A stretch of DNA of 32,873 nucleotides from NCBI GenBank assembly GCA_964420455.1, contig CAYQTO010000020.1, positions 1 to 32,873 of the forward strand, written 5' to 3'. Made by a program: the position numbers and the translations under genes. The notes under the pieces were generated by a model, which searched no databases, was not told the origin of the DNA, and saw nothing but the letters and a program-made list of their open reading frames with translations. The stretch comes from CAYQTO01 sp964420455 (GTDB lineage: Bacteria > Sumerlaeota > Sumerlaeia > SLMS01). This document shows positions 1 through 7,486 of the stretch, piece after piece; the first letter of the stretch is position 1; the number at the start of each line of letters is the position of its first letter.

Positions 1-837
1 GGAGGGTCGGCGCTGCCGCTCGACGTTGGTGCCGCAACGTGGAAGCTCGAACATCGCGATGATGTGGTGATGGATGGCGAGGAGGTCGAGCACCTCCGCG
101 AGGCGGTTCCCGTGCTGGGGCGGTATACACAGGCGCTCGCCGTCCGGGCCTTTCCCAGGTACACGGACCCATGGGAGCGCAACCGCCGCGAGGTCATCCA
201 CGCGGGCTTTCGCGAGCACTCCCCGATCCCGGTCATTAACATGGAGTCGGCGCTCCACCATCCCTGCCAGGGACTGGCGGACGTGATGACTCTGCGCGAG
301 AAGATCGGCGACCTGCGGGGCCAGCCCCTCGTGATCTCCTGGGCGTGGCATGTGAACCCCCTTCCCATGGCGGTGACCAACAGCGTGTTGGCGGAGGCCG
401 CCAAGGCGGGCATGGAGATTCGGCTGGCGCATCCCGAGGGGTGGGAACTCGACCCGGCGGTGTTGAGCGAGGCCCGCGACGATGCCAGTTCCAACGGCGG
501 CTCGATATCCATTCACCACGACCTCGAATCCGCCCTTCCTGGCGCCCGGGCCATCTACATGAAGTCCTGGGGAAGCATCCGAAACTACGGCGATCCGGAC
601 CGCGAGCGAGCGGAGGCCGTGGCGCACAAGGACCGGTGGCAACTCAGGCTCGACCACTTTGCCGCGATGGACAACGGCCTGTTTCTTCATTGCCTCCCGG
701 TCCGCCGCGGCGTGGAAGTCATGGCCGACGTGCTCGATTCCCCCCATTCGGTGGTGGTCGACCAGGCGGAAAACCGCCTCCACGTCCAAAAGGCGCTGCT
801 GCTCAAGCTGCTTGGTCGCCCGACCAGCCACGTCTAG
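1..837 (+). CDS. argF': N-acetylornithine carbamoyltransferase, 3' part (5' end outside window)
   Basis: The frame is open from base 1 to the TAG at 835-837, so the start and the carbamoyl-phosphate loop lie upstream of the window. The protein transfers the carbamoyl group to N-acetylornithine, giving N-acetylcitrulline, in the cytoplasmic acetylated arginine route. Visible family marks are MDG..EH at 70-93, VINMESALHHPCQ at about 231-270, HCLPVRRGVEV at about 688-720 and ENRLHVQKA near the C-terminus. The lysine of that last motif corresponds to the carboxylated lysine of the Xanthomonas enzyme. Codon 49-51 is Glu in the context WKLEHRDD. This aligns with Glu92 of Xanthomonas acetylornithine transcarbamylase, where succinylornithine enzymes carry Pro, so the acetyl substrate is favoured. 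argB follows in the same frame after 27 nt. An ordinary ornithine carbamoyltransferase is less likely, because the HPCQ..AD and QKA contexts match the acetylornithine branch (alignment from memory). Confidence 0.9.
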   Translation, partial: GGSALPLDVGAATWKLEHRDDVVMDGEEVEHLREAVPVLGRYTQALAVRAFPRYTDPWERNRREVIHAGFREHSPIPVINMESALHHPCQGLADVMTLREKIGDLRGQPLVISWAWHVNPLPMAVTNSVLAEAAKAGMEIRLAHPEGWELDPAVLSEARDDASSNGGSISIHHDLESALPGARAIYMKSWGSIRNYGDPDRERAEAVAHKDRWQLRLDHFAAMDNGLFLHCLPVRRGVEVMADVLDSPHSVVVDQAENRLHVQKALLLKLLGRPTSHV

Positions 838-864
838 CGATCCCCCTTCACGGAGTTGCCCACG

Positions 865-1737
865 TTGCAGGACATTTCCCTCCTCAAGGAAGCACTGCCC
901 TACCTCCGCCGGTTCAAGGGGGCGGCCTTCGTGGTCAAGTTCGGAGGCGAGGCGATCCGCACGCCCGAGCAGACGGCGCAACTCGCCCAGGATCTTTCCT
1001 TCCTCTACAGCGTCGGGATCCAGGTGGTCCTCATCCACGGCGGCGGCGCGCAGGTGACCGAGATGGAAACGCGCCTTGGCGTGACGTCGGAAAAGGTGGG
1101 AGGGCGCCGCATCACAAGCCGCGACTCTCTCGAGGTGTTGGCGATGGTTCTTGGCGGAAAGATGAACGCCCAGATGTGTGCGGCCTTGCGGGCCCAGGGG
1201 GTTCGCGTGGCGGGGATGTCGGTCCTCTCCGGGCCCATTATCGAGGCTCGTCGCCGCCCCCCAATCAAGGTCAGCGGCGGGGGAGACGCACCGGTGGACT
1301 TCGGCGAGGTCGGCGAAGTCGTTTCGGTCGATCCGACCCTCCTTCGTCATCTCCTCGGCCAGGGCTACCTCCCGGTCCTCAGTCCGCTCGCGGCCGACGA
1401 CGAGGGGAACCTCCTCAACATTAACGCGGACACGGTTGCCGCGCGGATCGCCGGTGCCCTTGGCGCCGAGAAGCTTCTCCTCATGATCGACAAGCTCGGC
1501 GTCATGCACAAACTCGATGACCCGACAACGCTCATCAGTCAGCTCGATGCACGCCAGGCCCGTGAGGCCATCACCCAGGGCATCATCAGTGGAGGCATGA
1601 TCCCGAAGGTTGAGGAAGCCCTCGACGCACTCAGCAACGGTGTCCGCCAGGCCCACATCCTGAGTGCCCTCGAACCGCACCAACTGCTCCTCGAAATCTT
1701 TACCGATACCGGCTGCGGGACGATGCTGCTTCCCTGA
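865..1737 (+). CDS. argB: Acetylglutamate kinase
   Basis: The enzyme phosphorylates N-acetylglutamate, the second step of arginine synthesis, in the cytoplasm. The 290-residue protein carries the amino-acid kinase fold: VVKFGG at 23-28 (Lys25), IHGGGAQ at 57-63, LLNINADTVA at 183-192 and GGMIPKVEEA at 243-252 (Lys248). The leading helix LLKEALPYLRRF and the C-terminal EIFTDTGCGTML resemble arginine-inhibited hexameric kinases, so feedback control by arginine is likely (inference). No ATG is available. The frame is continuous with the upstream gene, whose stop is at 835-837. TTG codons lie at 856 and 865. GGAG at 852-855 abuts the first but sits 9 nt before the second, so 865 is chosen. The gene is probably cotranscribed with the acetylornithine carbamoyltransferase gene. 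Confidence 0.93.
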   Translation: MQDISLLKEALPYLRRFKGAAFVVKFGGEAIRTPEQTAQLAQDLSFLYSVGIQVVLIHGGGAQVTEMETRLGVTSEKVGGRRITSRDSLEVLAMVLGGKMNAQMCAALRAQGVRVAGMSVLSGPIIEARRRPPIKVSGGGDAPVDFGEVGEVVSVDPTLLRHLLGQGYLPVLSPLAADDEGNLLNINADTVAARIAGALGAEKLLLMIDKLGVMHKLDDPTTLISQLDARQAREAITQGIISGGMIPKVEEALDALSNGVRQAHILSALEPHQLLLEIFTDTGCGTMLLP

Positions 1738-1747
1738 TACTCAGGGA
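1731..1747. repeat. Inverted repeat spanning two convergent stop codons
   Basis: TCCCTGA (1731-1737) and TCAGGGA (1741-1747) form a perfect 7-bp inverted repeat with a TAC loop. The + arm contains the argB stop TGA, and the other arm contains the TGA of the convergent PNPOx-like gene. Neither side has a T-tract, so a classical intrinsic terminator is not supported. Confidence 0.5.
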
Positions 1748-2352
1748 TGGACCCAGGTGGACGCGCAGCGGTCGCCCTCCCACCGGAAGCGCGCCCGGCG
1801 GTGTCCTTTCGATGCCAGCCACAGCCAGTCCAGCTCCGTCACCTGGGCGGTGATCAGGGCGAAGTTGGCAAAGCCGGGGGCGGCTTCCGTCTCCTCGGGG
1901 ACGCGGTCCTCGACCCACGTGGGCAGGTTGCCGCTGGGACCGTCGGCGGGACTACCCGGCGGATGAGGCGCCAGGTAGCAGCGGCGGCTCGAGAGGCGCG
2001 ACCCCTCGAACGCCTCGCGGGCCGCGTCGTCACCCGCATGCACGGTGGCGATGCTCCGGAGACGCAGTTGGACTCGGTCCTCGCGCGAGTAGAAGTGCCA
2101 GGCGATGTCGGGCCGCGCGCGGATCTGGGCGACCTTGGGCGCGCGCGCGTCCGTGTGGAAGGCCAGCAGCCGCGCCGACGGTTTTGCCCGGCGGAGCACC
2201 ACGGTCCGCGCTTCGGGCAGGCCGTCATCGTCCGCCGTCGCGATGGTTGCCAGATGGTAATCGCTCTTGGCGGACTGGGCACCCGCCACAAGCGCGGCCC
2301 AGCTTTCCTTCAAAATCTGATCCAGGGATTTTTCGAGTTTCATGCGGTTCAT
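1741..2352 (-). CDS. Pyridoxamine 5'-phosphate oxidase-like FMN-binding protein (Alr4036-like)
   Basis: The 203-aa protein has the split-barrel flavin-binding signature of the PNPOx-like superfamily. It shows EARTVVLRRA (about 48-57), LLAFHTDARAPKVAQI (about 62-77), the DIAWHFYSREDRVQLRL segment and a WVEDRVP loop before the C-terminal strand that ends in STWVHP. The arrangement fits the Alr4036-type domain better than true PdxH, because the PdxH C-terminal substrate-binding block is not evident. The role is probably an FMN-dependent oxidoreductase or flavin-binding protein in the cytoplasm; the substrate is unknown. It is the last gene of the long leftward run. ATG codons at 2352 and 2343 are both possible, and neither has a clear ribosome binding site. 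It converges on argB with a 3-nt gap. Confidence 0.8.
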   Translation of the reverse strand: MNRMKLEKSLDQILKESWAALVAGAQSAKSDYHLATIATADDDGLPEARTVVLRRAKPSARLLAFHTDARAPKVAQIRARPDIAWHFYSREDRVQLRLRSIATVHAGDDAAREAFEGSRLSSRRCYLAPHPPGSPADGPSGNLPTWVEDRVPEETEAAPGFANFALITAQVTELDWLWLASKGHRRARFRWEGDRCASTWVHP

Positions 2353-2413
2353 GACGAGATGGCGGGCAAGCTTTGCGCCTGCCCGCCCGGGGGACCGGTC
2401 ACGGTGTCCGACG

Positions 2414-2878
2414 TCAGGAGGAAACGCGGACGATCAGCTCGACCTCGACAGGGGCGTTGAGCGGCAGCGAGGCGCAGCCCACCGCCGCGCGGGCGTGCCG
2501 ACCCCTGTCGCCAAACGCCTGCTGGAGCAGCTCGCTCGCGCCGTTCGCCACAAGCGGCTGCTCCGTAAACGAAGGGTCGCTTGCCACGTAGACCGTCAGC
2601 TTGACAACCTGCTCCACGTGGTCGAGCTCGCCAATGACGCTCTTGATGGCGGCGAGGGCGTTGAGGCAGGCGACTCGTGCCGCCATCCGGCCCTCGTCTG
2701 TCGGGAGGTGCTTCCCAAGGAGCCCCATCCCCACGAGCGAGCCCCCGCGGGTCGGCAACTGCCCGCTCGTATAGACAAGGTCTCCGGTACGAACCGCCGG
2801 GATGTACGCCGCGACCGGTTTCGGCGTCTCCGGGAGCGTTTCTCCCAACTCGGCCAGCACCGTTTCCACCTGCGACAT
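2414..2878 (-). CDS. RidA (YjgF/YER057c/UK114) family protein
   Basis: The 154-aa protein belongs to the Rid family. Well-studied members hydrolyse reactive enamine/imine intermediates released by PLP enzymes in the cytoplasm. Visible landmarks are GDLVYTSGQLPT (32-43), the AAR.ACLNALAAIKSVIGEL helix (66-85), VVKLTVYVAS (91-100) and HARAAVGCASLP (128-139). Arg130 lies where the substrate-carboxylate-binding arginine of active Rid proteins sits. At about 154 residues with an extended N-terminus, it fits the longer bacterial subgroup rather than the 128-aa RidA archetype, so the exact substrate is uncertain. A good AAGGAGA (complement of 2886-2892) lies about 7 nt upstream of the ATG. It sits 24 nt downstream of a DUF4139 gene on the same strand. 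Confidence 0.9.
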   Translation of the reverse strand: MSQVETVLAELGETLPETPKPVAAYIPAVRTGDLVYTSGQLPTRGGSLVGMGLLGKHLPTDEGRMAARVACLNALAAIKSVIGELDHVEQVVKLTVYVASDPSFTEQPLVANGASELLQQAFGDRGRHARAAVGCASLPLNAPVEVELIVRVSS

Positions 2879-2902
2879 GGCGTCGTCTCCTTAAGGTCGA
2901 GT

Positions 2903-4078
2903 CTACCGTTCGTTCTCGAATCGATTCCGCATGAGGAAGGTGAGGTCGAAGGTTTTCTTCTCCACCTCCGCTCCCGCCTGGCGCGGGGGGAGTTGAACCG
3001 TCACCTCGAGCTCGTTGATCGAGATCCGTTCAACCTCGATCCCGGTGCCGCCGACTTCCTCCACTTCCCAGTCAGCGACCGGCATCCGTTCGTGAATGCG
3101 GAGCGACACCTCGCCGTCCTTGAAGTTCTCGACCTCGTAGCGGATCTGCCGCCGCAAGTCGAACAGGGCGACGGAGCCATTGCTGTTGTTCCGAATGTTA
3201 AAGCGTTGGTCCTGCATCAGGCGGCGCTTGACCACGACGTCCTTGACGCTGCCAAGGGTCAGTTCCGCGTCCTCCGCAGGGGCGGTCATCGGGAGCATGT
3301 CCTCGCCGAGGAAGATCGCGCTGCCGAGGCCGTCGTCGCCAAAGATGCGGACTTTGCCGGGCTCGAGCCGTCGCTTGCCCAGGCCCGCCCCGGTCGTGTT
3401 CTCGATCTCGTACACAAGGCCGATCGCCTCGCCGTCCTCTCCGCGATAGCTCATGTAGCCGGGACGCGATACGTAGAGCTTCTCCACCGGAAGGGCGTCG
3501 ACGCGCTCGGCTAGGAAGCGCCGGGTCTCTCCCGAGTCAACGGACCGTGACACCTCGTCCATGCCGGGCAGCCGGAGCGCCACGTCGTCGAGGTCCTCGC
3601 CGCTGTGGTTTCGCAGGCGCAGGTACTGGCGGAACTCGCCGGATGTCTCCTCCTTGTTCACCTCGAGTTCGTAGGAATGGTCGAAGGTGATACCGTTCAG
3701 CAGGTAGCTGACGCGAACCCGTTCGGTGCGTGCCTCGGGCGAGAAGACCTGCCAGGTGAGGGCGTTTTCGTTGGGGGGAAAGCCGGTGGCGATCATGCGG
3801 GTGGACTGAGGTTCCTCGCCCGGGTGGGTGAGGAACTCGAGTCGGATCGAGTTGGGATCGATGGAGACCCCGGTCCAGGAAAAGTCGATGAAGTTCGTGC
3901 CGCGCTGGAGCGGTATGGTGCGCTCCTCGAAGAGCAGGGCCTGCTGGGGCTTGTCGAGGGTGGTGACGAGGCGTTCGCGCTCGGGCAGCGTGGTGAGCTT
4001 GGTGCGTGCCTCGGTCCGTGGTGCGATCCCCGCGGCGAGCAGGAGCGCCAGAGCCAGCGGCGTGAGGTGTCTAGACAT
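2903..4078 (-). CDS. DUF4139-type exported protein, short paralogue
   Basis: The 391-aa protein has an N-terminal signal peptide (LALALLLAAGIAPRTEA) and a beta-rich body. The order of elements follows DUF4139 proteins: a leader strand with LLFEERTIPL, the FIDFSWTGVSIDPNSIRL motif, a central block GLGKRRLEPGKVRIFGDDG, and GEDMLPMTAPAEDAELTLGSVKDV leading into a C-terminal beta domain. It lacks the roughly 80-residue helical insertion found in its upstream paralogue. DUF4139 proteins are envelope or secreted proteins of unknown biochemical role, and I assign none here. The ATG at 4078 is preceded on its strand by GAAAGGAG, the same context as the paralogue. The genes lie 27 nt apart and are probably cotranscribed. 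They share the F.W....IDP.S.R signature, which supports an old tandem duplication. Confidence 0.8.
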   Translation of the reverse strand: MSRHLTPLALALLLAAGIAPRTEARTKLTTLPERERLVTTLDKPQQALLFEERTIPLQRGTNFIDFSWTGVSIDPNSIRLEFLTHPGEEPQSTRMIATGFPPNENALTWQVFSPEARTERVRVSYLLNGITFDHSYELEVNKEETSGEFRQYLRLRNHSGEDLDDVALRLPGMDEVSRSVDSGETRRFLAERVDALPVEKLYVSRPGYMSYRGEDGEAIGLVYEIENTTGAGLGKRRLEPGKVRIFGDDGLGSAIFLGEDMLPMTAPAEDAELTLGSVKDVVVKRRLMQDQRFNIRNNSNGSVALFDLRRQIRYEVENFKDGEVSLRIHERMPVADWEVEEVGGTGIEVERISINELEVTVQLPPRQAGAEVEKKTFDLTFLMRNRFENER

Positions 4079-4105
4079 GGTGCATTCTCCTTTCGGGTCG
4101 GGGAT

Positions 4106-5473
4106 TCAGCGGACGCGCGAGCCTTTGCGTTCGGTGACTTCGTAGGTGATGACGGTGGTCGACTGGGCCGGGAGGTCCAGTTCCCATCGCACGGTTTCCT
4201 TGTCCACGCGTTCGTAGTCCGTGTTCGAGACGCTGACGAACTCCCAGTCGCCGGTGATGTAATGGGTCAGCTTGAAGGGGATGGTGCGGTCGCGCGAGTT
4301 TCGGATTTCCAGTTCCACCGTTCGTATCTCGTCCCAACCGCGGAGGTTGCCGTTTACCCAATCGAAGTTGGTGCGCTCGAGGTCCATTTGGCGTTCCTCG
4401 TAGATGACGAGGCCGTCGGTTCCAAGGTCGAGCTCCACGTCCTCGCCGATGGGGACATAGTCGTGGTTGGTGCGGTTCTCGAAGCGCAGACCGTCTCCAT
4501 CGTCACGCATCTGCACGTAATACACGCCCTCGGGGAGAGGGTCTTCGCCGAGTTCGTGGTCCTCGTTGTTCACGAACTTGTAGAACTTCACGACGCGGTT
4601 GCCGTACTGGCGGGGATCGTACTCATAGCTGAGGTCGAAGGGCACAGCGGTCGTCGCCGGATTCGGGAGTTCCTTTTGCCATCCGTTCTCGATGGTCTCC
4701 TCGCCCTCGACGGCGAAGATGTAATACTCGCTGACGGCCTGCTTGATGATTTCGGCGGCTTCCTCGCGGGCGGTGGCCATGGGGGCAGCGGCCGCGATAC
4801 CGTCGGCGAAGCTGAACGCCCTTTGCATCTCACCCTGCTGGCGCAATTCCGCCCCGAGGACCATCCCCCTGGCCATGTCTCTCTCATCAACGCGGATCCC
4901 CCTGCGGGCGAGGTCGGCGATGAGCTCCACCAGGTTCACCTCGCCCACCACCACGCGGGTCGACGCGTCAACGAAGTCCTCGCCGCTCTTGTTGGAGACC
5001 CGGGTAAACTGCTGGAGGGTGAGTTCCGTCTCGGCGGGATTCGCCACCACGACGTAGTTCGCCTCCCAGCTGAGGCCGCTCGTGAAGTATCGAATCTCGA
5101 TCGGTGCGGAGGTTTCCTCGCCGGCTTCGATGTTCCACACGATCAGATCGCTGGTGTTGGCGGGGAAGACCGCATCAACCACTTCGAGGCCGGGAGCCCC
5201 CGCCACGTCTATACGGAGGCTGGTCGGGTCGATGAGGGTGTTGGCCCAGGAGAACTGGATCTCGTTAACGCCGGGCGAGAAGCTGAGGGTGCGGGTCTCG
5301 CGGACGAGGGTGAGGTCCTGGGAGTTGTAGATGGTGAGTTCGATGTCGTCGCGCCCGGGGAGGGTGACGAGGTCGATCTTGGCGGGAGCGTTGGCGGCGA
5401 GGAGGCCGACGGCGAGGGCGGCGAGGGTGCGCGGGATCCATCCACTCCGGGCACCGGGTTGGGTCCGATTCAC
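4106..5473 (-). CDS. DUF4139-type exported protein, long paralogue
   Basis: The 455-aa protein has a signal peptide (residues about 14-31, ending APA). A DUF4139-like body follows: LTIYNSQDLTLVRETR, the IQFSWANTLIDPTSLRI motif (about 72-88), SGLSWEANYVVV (about 130-141) and VSNKSGEDFVDA. A predicted helical segment at about 177-240 is followed by the C-terminal core, with EYYIFAVEGEETI, KFYKFVNNEDHELGEDPLPEG, PIGEDVELDLGTDGL and TVRWELDLPAQSTTVITYEV. These are the usual DUF4139 landmarks. The function is unknown; extracytoplasmic location is inferred. The start is GTG at 5473, with GAAAGGAG on the same strand 7-8 nt upstream. It lies 37 nt downstream of the TPR lipoprotein gene. Confidence 0.85.
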   Translation of the reverse strand: MNRTQPGARSGWIPRTLAALAVGLLAANAPAKIDLVTLPGRDDIELTIYNSQDLTLVRETRTLSFSPGVNEIQFSWANTLIDPTSLRIDVAGAPGLEVVDAVFPANTSDLIVWNIEAGEETSAPIEIRYFTSGLSWEANYVVVANPAETELTLQQFTRVSNKSGEDFVDASTRVVVGEVNLVELIADLARRGIRVDERDMARGMVLGAELRQQGEMQRAFSFADGIAAAAPMATAREEAAEIIKQAVSEYYIFAVEGEETIENGWQKELPNPATTAVPFDLSYEYDPRQYGNRVVKFYKFVNNEDHELGEDPLPEGVYYVQMRDDGDGLRFENRTNHDYVPIGEDVELDLGTDGLVIYEERQMDLERTNFDWVNGNLRGWDEIRTVELEIRNSRDRTIPFKLTHYITGDWEFVSVSNTDYERVDKETVRWELDLPAQSTTVITYEVTERKGSRVR

Positions 5474-5510
5474 GGGAACACTCCTTTCGGGAGGGGGGAT
5501 GTGTGCCGGG

Positions 5511-6107
5511 TCAGTTGCGTTCGATGAGGCCGTAGTTGATGCGGGCGAGGCGGACGACGGACCGGATGGTCTGTTGGTCGGAGGTCTCGTAGATGTCGAT
5601 CAGTTGCCGGAGGACGTCCTTCTCCTCGCGGGTGCGGCCCTGGGCCTTGAGCGACTGGGCAAGGCCGTAGAGGGCGGGAGCGTGGACGTCGGCGATGTCG
5701 GGATACTCCTCGATGACGGTTCTGAAGGTCCTCTCGGCGTTTCCATGGCATTGCAGCTCGAGGTAGGCTTCGCCGAGGAGAGCGTGCGCCGGGGGCGTAT
5801 AGACGCGGTCGTTGGGGAATCGCTCGATGACAGCCTGAAGTGCCGCCACGGCCTCCTCGAACTCGTCCATGCGCGCGTCCTCATCCACCGACTGCCGGGC
5901 GACTTCGTACTGGCGCTCGGCGCTGCGCGCCTGCTCCTCCGCCGTCGGGTACTCCGGCACAACGATGTCGGGGCCGCCAAAGAGCCGGTTGCATCGCGAA
6001 GCACAGCCGCTGTTCGCGAGGAGCCCGGCCAGGACAACCAGTGCCGCCGCACCCCTTGCGGCCTTCCTGCCCCAACCGGCTCCGTCCCTTCTGACAGGCG
6101 TCCCCAT
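5511..6107 (-). CDS. TPR-containing predicted lipoprotein
   Basis: The 198-aa protein starts with a basic n-region and a hydrophobic stretch (AALVVLAGLLANSGC) ending at Cys35. The lipobox is acceptable although Asn at -3 is unusual. The mature part is helical: ERQYEVARQSVDEDARMDEFEEA, then FPNDRVYTPPAHALLGEAYLEL and a third repeat around ALYGLAQSLKAQGR. This spacing is TPR-like, as in YbgF/BamD-type periplasmic proteins. A scaffold or accessory role in the envelope is the most that can be said. Its ATG overlaps the stop of ruvX by one base (TAATG), a translational coupling arrangement, and GGGGAA lies about 8 nt upstream. It is followed by the two exported DUF4139 proteins, suggesting a shared envelope function. 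Confidence 0.7.
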   Translation of the reverse strand: MGTPVRRDGAGWGRKAARGAAALVVLAGLLANSGCASRCNRLFGGPDIVVPEYPTAEEQARSAERQYEVARQSVDEDARMDEFEEAVAALQAVIERFPNDRVYTPPAHALLGEAYLELQCHGNAERTFRTVIEEYPDIADVHAPALYGLAQSLKAQGRTREEKDVLRQLIDIYETSDQQTIRSVVRLARINYGLIERN

Positions 6108-6601
6108 TATGTTGTTCCCCGCTCGGTGGTGGTGTTGCCCTGCGATCCTCGTGCGTCGAGGAATTCCTGAAGGATGATGGCTGCCGCCAGCCGGTCAACC
6201 AGTCCGCGGTCCGACGAATCAATCCTCCGGTGACCGGCAATCTCGCGGGCCTCGCTGCTCGTGTGGCGCTCGTCGCGAAAGACGACCTCAAGTTGCGGCA
6301 TGCGGCGCTGGAGCGAGCGGACGAATTCCCGGGTCTTGGCCGCCTGCTCGCCCTCCACTCCACGTTCCAGCAACGGCAACCCGACCACGCAGGTGCCGAC
6401 CCCGTTTGTCTCCACGATTTCCTGCAGGGCGTCGAGGGTCTGGCGCCTTCCCAGGCGATGGATGGTTGTATGCGGTTCGGCAACCATGCCCGATCGCGAC
6501 AGGGCGACACCGATGCGGGCGTCTCCAACGTCGAGTGCCAGATAGGCCCGTGCGGGGCGGTGGGGCGCCGCGTCGGTTTCTTCGGGGGGTAGGGGGAGCA
6601 T
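6107..6601 (-). CDS. ruvX: Putative pre-16S rRNA nuclease / Holliday junction resolvase-like protein, YqgF family
   Basis: The 164-aa protein has the RNase H-like YqgF fold. The first catalytic-type Asp is Asp24 in LALDVGDARIGVALS, followed by CVVGLPLLERGVEGEQAAKT (71-90), VVFRDERHTSSEA (107-119) and DRGLVDRLAAAIILQEFL (131-148), which holds the last acidic residue, Asp136. Family members are cytoplasmic nucleases that finish the 5' end of 16S rRNA, and they have also been proposed as Holliday-junction resolvases. The frame is open much further upstream, but the conserved domain and the ATG at 6601 give the normal family length. The upstream part is antiparallel noise over the STAS-TPR gene. 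It is coupled to the lipoprotein gene by a TAATG overlap. Confidence 0.9.
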   Translation of the reverse strand: MLPLPPEETDAAPHRPARAYLALDVGDARIGVALSRSGMVAEPHTTIHRLGRRQTLDALQEIVETNGVGTCVVGLPLLERGVEGEQAAKTREFVRSLQRRMPQLEVVFRDERHTSSEAREIAGHRRIDSSDRGLVDRLAAAIILQEFLDARGSQGNTTTERGTT

Positions 6602-6612
6602 CAGAGTCAGGG

Positions 6613-6635
6613 GGCCGCGAAGCCCTGGGGCGGCC
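6613..6635. repeat. Intercistronic 6-bp stem-loop
   Basis: GGCCGC (6613-6618) and GCGGCC (6630-6635) form a perfect inverted repeat with an 11-nt loop. It sits between the STAS-TPR stop and the ruvX start on the - strand. No T-tract follows on either strand, so it may be an mRNA processing or attenuation hairpin, or chance in GC-rich DNA. Confidence 0.3.
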
Positions 6636-6641
6636 GGGTGA

Positions 6642-7379
6642 TCACTCGCGCTGGAGCATCGCCAGATGCTTTTCCGCCCGGGCAATGTGCTTCTGGTCCG
6701 TATTGCGTTGGCTGATTTCCAACACCCGGTTCCATTGCTCGATCGCCTTGTCCCGCCACTCCGCGCGCTTTTCGTAAACGATGGCGAGGTTGTTGTGGGC
6801 AGGGAGGTAGTCGGGGTTGATGCTGAGAGCCTCGCGGTAGGCGCCCGCAGCGCTTTCATAGTCCGCCTTGCGCATGTGTTCCATGGCGGCGCGACAGAGC
6901 TGCTCGATGCGTTCCTTGTCGGAGTCCGCCGGGGGCTGGGCGTTGGCGGGGCCCGATCCGGAGGGCATGGCGGGCATCGCCGGTCCGGAGGGCCGGCTGC
7001 CCAGGTTCGACGGAGCGGCCTCGCGCGCATGGGCCGGCTGCGCCAGGTCGCCGATCAGCTTTTCCGCTTCGGCGCCGGTCACGATGTCGAACAGCGAGTC
7101 GAGCTTCGAGACCATGAGTATGTCGCTCACGCCGCGGCTCGGTTGAAGGAGCGAGAGCCGGGCATTGTGCTTGGTGGCGGAGATCTTGACGCCGACGAGA
7201 GCACCCAGCCCGGCGCTGTCGACAAAGTCGACCCCGGAGAGATCCAGGTGCACGCGCGAGACGGCACTGTTGAAGGCGCTCGTGATCGTCGACTTCAGGC
7301 GGTCGCACTCGTCCAGAACGATGCGCCCGGTGACGCGGATCAAGACGCTGCCATTGGCTTCGTAAGTTGCAAGGTCCAT
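6642..7379 (-). CDS. STAS-domain anti-sigma-factor-antagonist-like protein fused to TPRs
   Basis: The 245-aa protein has two parts. Residues 1-110 form a STAS domain of the SpoIIAA/RsbV class, with VTGRIVLDECDRLKS, VHLDLSGVDFVDSAGLGALV (43-62) and a typical end (DSLFDIV). Ser55 lies in the DSAGLG loop where partner-switch proteins are phosphorylated by an anti-sigma kinase. A Pro/Ala/Gly-rich linker (about 118-152) joins it to TPR-like helices (about 155-245: CRAAMEHMRKADYESAAGAYREA, INPDYLPAHNNLAIVYEKRAEW). The likely role is a cytoplasmic phospho-switch whose TPR part recruits a partner. The phosphatase that would dephosphorylate such a serine is of the type encoded at 9157-10890. No RsbW-like kinase or sigma factor is in the window. 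The start is ATG at 7379, with only a weak ribosome binding site. Confidence 0.88.
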   Translation of the reverse strand: MDLATYEANGSVLIRVTGRIVLDECDRLKSTITSAFNSAVSRVHLDLSGVDFVDSAGLGALVGVKISATKHNARLSLLQPSRGVSDILMVSKLDSLFDIVTGAEAEKLIGDLAQPAHAREAAPSNLGSRPSGPAMPAMPSGSGPANAQPPADSDKERIEQLCRAAMEHMRKADYESAAGAYREALSINPDYLPAHNNLAIVYEKRAEWRDKAIEQWNRVLEISQRNTDQKHIARAEKHLAMLQRE

Positions 7380-7486
7380 GTTGTTCCGTTACCCGGGTGC
7401 CAATGGAGAACGACACCCGAGGGTGGTCAACAACCTTTGTGCCCTATGCGGGGAAACACGGAAAGTCCCCGATGGTGGGGCGGGGC

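Noticed and set aside
3605..5527. A 640-codon open frame on the + strand
   Set aside because: It is antisense to the two DUF4139 genes, which have signal peptides and good ribosome sites. The + product is low complexity.
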